Shown one piece after another: positions 61,221 through 64,000 of a stretch of DNA of 64,000 nt. A program made the position numbers and the translations under genes. Under the pieces are notes generated by a model. The model was given only the letters and a program-made list of their open reading frames with translations. It ran no database searches and was not told where the DNA came from. The DNA lies in NCBI GenBank assembly GCA_013397455.1, contig VYZB01000294.1:62001-126000 (forward strand), in the 5' to 3' direction. The DNA is from Crotophaga sulcirostris. Its lineage: Eukaryota; Chordata; Aves; Cuculiformes; Crotophagidae. The first letter of the stretch is position 1. Each line of letters starts with the position of its first letter.

Positions 61221-64000
61221 ATACTCAGGTTGTGTCTTTTAGGGTAGAGTTGATAGAGGCATGTCTTAGCACAATTTAAAACAGAGACTCCTTACTGATG
61301 CATTGAGGTCCTGTGGCTATCTGTAAAAAGCTCTGTTTCCTCAGGTCTGTTCTTGAAGTCTGAAACAGATTTTTTACTACATTTTCACTGACTCTAACGA
61401 AAAAAATGTCTGTGCTTTAGCAGGATGTAGAGGCTTCCTGACAACAAAATTGTTGTTCCAAGTAGTATAATGTGCATTCTATGGTACAAAAAGAAAAAGC
61501 TGCTCAAAACAGTAGCTAGGGAGATGTTTTCCCCACCTCTTCCAGAATGGGTAAAAAATATTTGCCTGGATAATGCTGTTATAAATAATATCTATTATGA
61601 AATAGAAAATAGAAAAATTACCAAAATGTAAAAACTTGAGTTTTCATATTCAGAATAACGTTCACCAAGGTCTAACATACATGCTTTACACCATGGTCTA
61701 CAAGATTGAAGTGTAAGCAGCTGACCACATGGTATGCCCTGGCTCCTTTCCAGATTCAGGCACTCAGTCTAATTTTGGCAGTCAGTGAGATTTAAAGATC
61801 TCAACATCTCTGAACATCAGGCCAATTCTTCAAAGCTTGCACAGGCATAACAAGATTTGTATCAGAAATAAGAAGCTGGCTACAGATGTAATTACCAGTT
61901 GAGAAGGTCTCCGTGTTACATTAACATAGGTATGTACCTATGGTTGCTTTCTTTCTGGTACAGTTTCTTGTTGTTACCCTCAGTCTTCTCCTGATACAAC
62001 GGTAAGGCTTTCAGCATGTTTGCCATGTCAACGGTGTTCTCAGTGCTGCTGTGTGGATAGGCACCTGGGGTATTTACTATCCTTGTTAGGACCACAGTCC
62101 TTCACAGAGGCACTGCCATAGCTGCAATGGAGCCATCTATCATGCAAAACTCTTGATAGCTCCTGCCTGAAGTGAGTCCTTGCACAAATCCCTGATCCAC
62201 AGGGAACACAGCCTTGTGGCCTCTGACTGGGCTGTGGAAAACTAGAGCTTTCCTTGTGGTAGTTTCTCTAAGACAGTTCTCAAGGTATCCCTCATGCCCA
62301 AAGTGATGCCATTTCTCTCTGTCTCATTTGGAAAGGGAAGCAGTTCAAAACAAATTAGCTTCTTGTCTGGGCTCCAGGAGGCTGGTGGTCTAAAATGCAA
62401 GAAGAAAAATAATAACACCATAAAAAGATGGGCTTTTCAGCCAGCTAAAAATTAGCATATTTTCCACTGAGATGAAACAAAATCTGGTTTGGGGGATTTT
62501 TTTGAACTTCTTTTATATTATACATGAACAGGCTTTATTTACAAAATGAAGGAAAAAAAGACAGTTCTATATCAACTTCTCAGAAAAAAGATACCTTCTA
62601 ATTTCTGCTCTGTGATGAGGGATTCATTAAACCAGATATATTAAGTCTGACCAAATTCCTTTAATTCATGTAATTAAGAAGATGTTTGTAGTGTGTAATA
62701 CATCTTTTTTTCTCAACTGGCTTTAGTCAAAGCTATGACTCTATGCAGTGAACTGAAGCTAGAATCCTATGTGGTTTAACCAGTTAAAAACAGTAAAATT
62801 AATTTCTTCCCTCCTGCTCTTCCAAACTTTCTTCTTTGCAGATAGCAGAGGACTTTATGCTGGGTCTGCAATAACACTGACTCAAAATTCCTCACTAATT
62901 GTAGAATAACTTCCTAAAGATTGCAAGCAAAAGGAAGTCAGAGAACAAAGCAATGTCAAGTATGCACATGTCACAACACAATGTGCTGATTCCAAGCCTT
63001 TGGAAACATGCTGAAAGACATGTCTGAAAAAAAAACAACAGGGAAGTGCTTCTACACCGTCTTTCAGCATGAAAACAACAGCTGAATGTGTCTGTTCCCA
63101 CCAGGAAAAAATACCCTGAAATAACAAAAGGTGCTTGGAAAGCTAGAAATGAAATCATCAGATGGCGAGTACACTCTTTTGTCTGTCTAAAATCTACACA
63201 GAATGTACTTCTACTACATTGTAAATCAAAGGATAACTCTGCAGTAGTGTTTGACTGCGAGGTGCCAAGAAGACCAAGAAAAACAGAATGTATAAACAAG
63301 TCTCTTACAATGAAGGGCTAGTGGAACTAAACAGAAGTAAAGCAAACAAAAGACCACACTTTCAGATAATGTATCTGCAGGAATGCAAACTCTGTGCATT
63401 CCTGATCGCTCCTGTAGGTACCAAAGGTACAAAAGACACACTCTTGAGGAGAATGGCATACACAGTGTTTCTTTGTGAAACAGAATCTGCATACATTCCC
63501 TTCATAACCACAGGTAAATCTTTGCGTCGTTGGTGTTTTCTGAAGATGTAAGTGTTTTCAATTAAGTCTGTCGCTGCTGGCTTGCTGAGTGCAATTTTCT
63601 GTCATCTTAAGAGCTAAGGGCTGAATAAATTCCAGGGGAAAATTATGGGATCCCAGGGAAAGATGACATGTACAGTGCAAATGAAACACTGCCTGCATCT
63701 GACCTAAGATGTTATAAAATATCACCTTCAAAACCAGAGAGATATCATACATAAATGCAAATGAAGCAACATTCAGTAATGAATAATGATGAGAGTAGGC
63801 ATTTTTCTGTCAAAGCGAACAGAAAGAAATTAAATTATCCTTAATTTCTGCAGGCCAAAATGAATACTGAGATGAAAAGCAAGTTTACTGACATTGCATA
63901 TCAGCTCAAGCATAAATTCTCCATCTTCAGATGCCAGGCCCCAAAGAGCACTTAGGAAAGAGCACCTGAAAGGCTTGTTTTGCATTCAGTGCTTCTAGTT
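61221..64000. other. Anonymous DNA to window end, no gene seen
   Basis: Contains small hairpins (61925-61942 and 63378-63404) and overlapping short open frames on both strands near 62890-63550, the longest 134 codons. None resembles a known protein, so I treat them as chance frames. Confidence 0.45.
63378..63404. repeat. Small perfect hairpin
   Basis: Ten-base arms CAGGAATGCA and TGCATTCCTG flank a 7-nt loop. No T-run follows, and no function is assigned. Confidence 0.8.

Noticed and set aside
61925..61942. CATAGGTA-TG-TACCTATG near-palindrome
   Set aside because: Eight-base arms are expected by chance several times in 64 kb.
62882..63551. Cluster of overlapping 77-134-codon frames on both strands
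   Set aside because: None has a recognisable domain, and overlapping frames on both strands point to locally low stop density.
1..64000. A new multi-gene system or defence/biosynthetic locus
   Set aside because: The window is repeat-bearing vertebrate non-coding DNA; the recognisable genes are dead CR1 ORF2 fragments, and no set of genes works together.

Overview
The window looks like vertebrate, most probably bird, intergenic or intronic DNA. The evidence is the repeat content: about a dozen 5'-truncated CR1 LINE copies, several ending in the 8-bp CR1 tails (ATTCTATG-like or ATACTGTG-like units) instead of poly(A), plus one LTR that resembles an avian ERVL-type LTR as I remember it. There are no operons, bacterial-style dense coding, CRISPR arrays or RNA genes. 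Base composition is AT-rich with few CpGs outside repeats. The species, chromosome and any enclosing host gene cannot be told from the sequence. I found no host protein-coding exon that I can defend.

Layout. 1-7.5 kb: anonymous DNA with a 49-bp CR1 remnant and a CpG-retaining island near 5.8-6.1 kb. 7.6-9.4 kb: two CR1 copies of the same kind, head-to-tail on the minus strand; the first keeps a long open reverse-transcriptase frame. 9.4-29 kb: anonymous DNA with four plus-strand CR1 copies (11.1, 15.4, 25.2 and 26.6 kb), a striking 149-bp imperfect palindrome at 12.9 kb, and a pair of ~170-bp direct repeats at 19.2 and 20.2 kb. 29.6-49.1 kb: three minus-strand CR1 copies, several small palindromes and simple repeats, and CpG-retaining segments that could be conserved non-coding elements. 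48.9-49.7 kb: a CR1 abutting, perhaps nested in, an LTR. 51.8-53.4 kb: a much older minus-strand CR1 carrying remnants of both the endonuclease and the reverse transcriptase. 53.4-64 kb: anonymous DNA with a small palindromic (MITE-like) relic at 57.2 kb and a CpG-retaining stretch at 61.1 kb.

Nothing here acts as a gene system. The recognisable coding sequence is dead or fragmentary CR1 ORF2. The most unusual items are the 12.9-kb palindrome, the 19-20 kb direct-repeat pair, the possible CR1/LTR nesting, and two unassigned long open frames (10.2-10.8 kb and 30.5-31.1 kb). I see no support for a previously undescribed biological system. Conservation claims are inferences from CpG retention and need an alignment.
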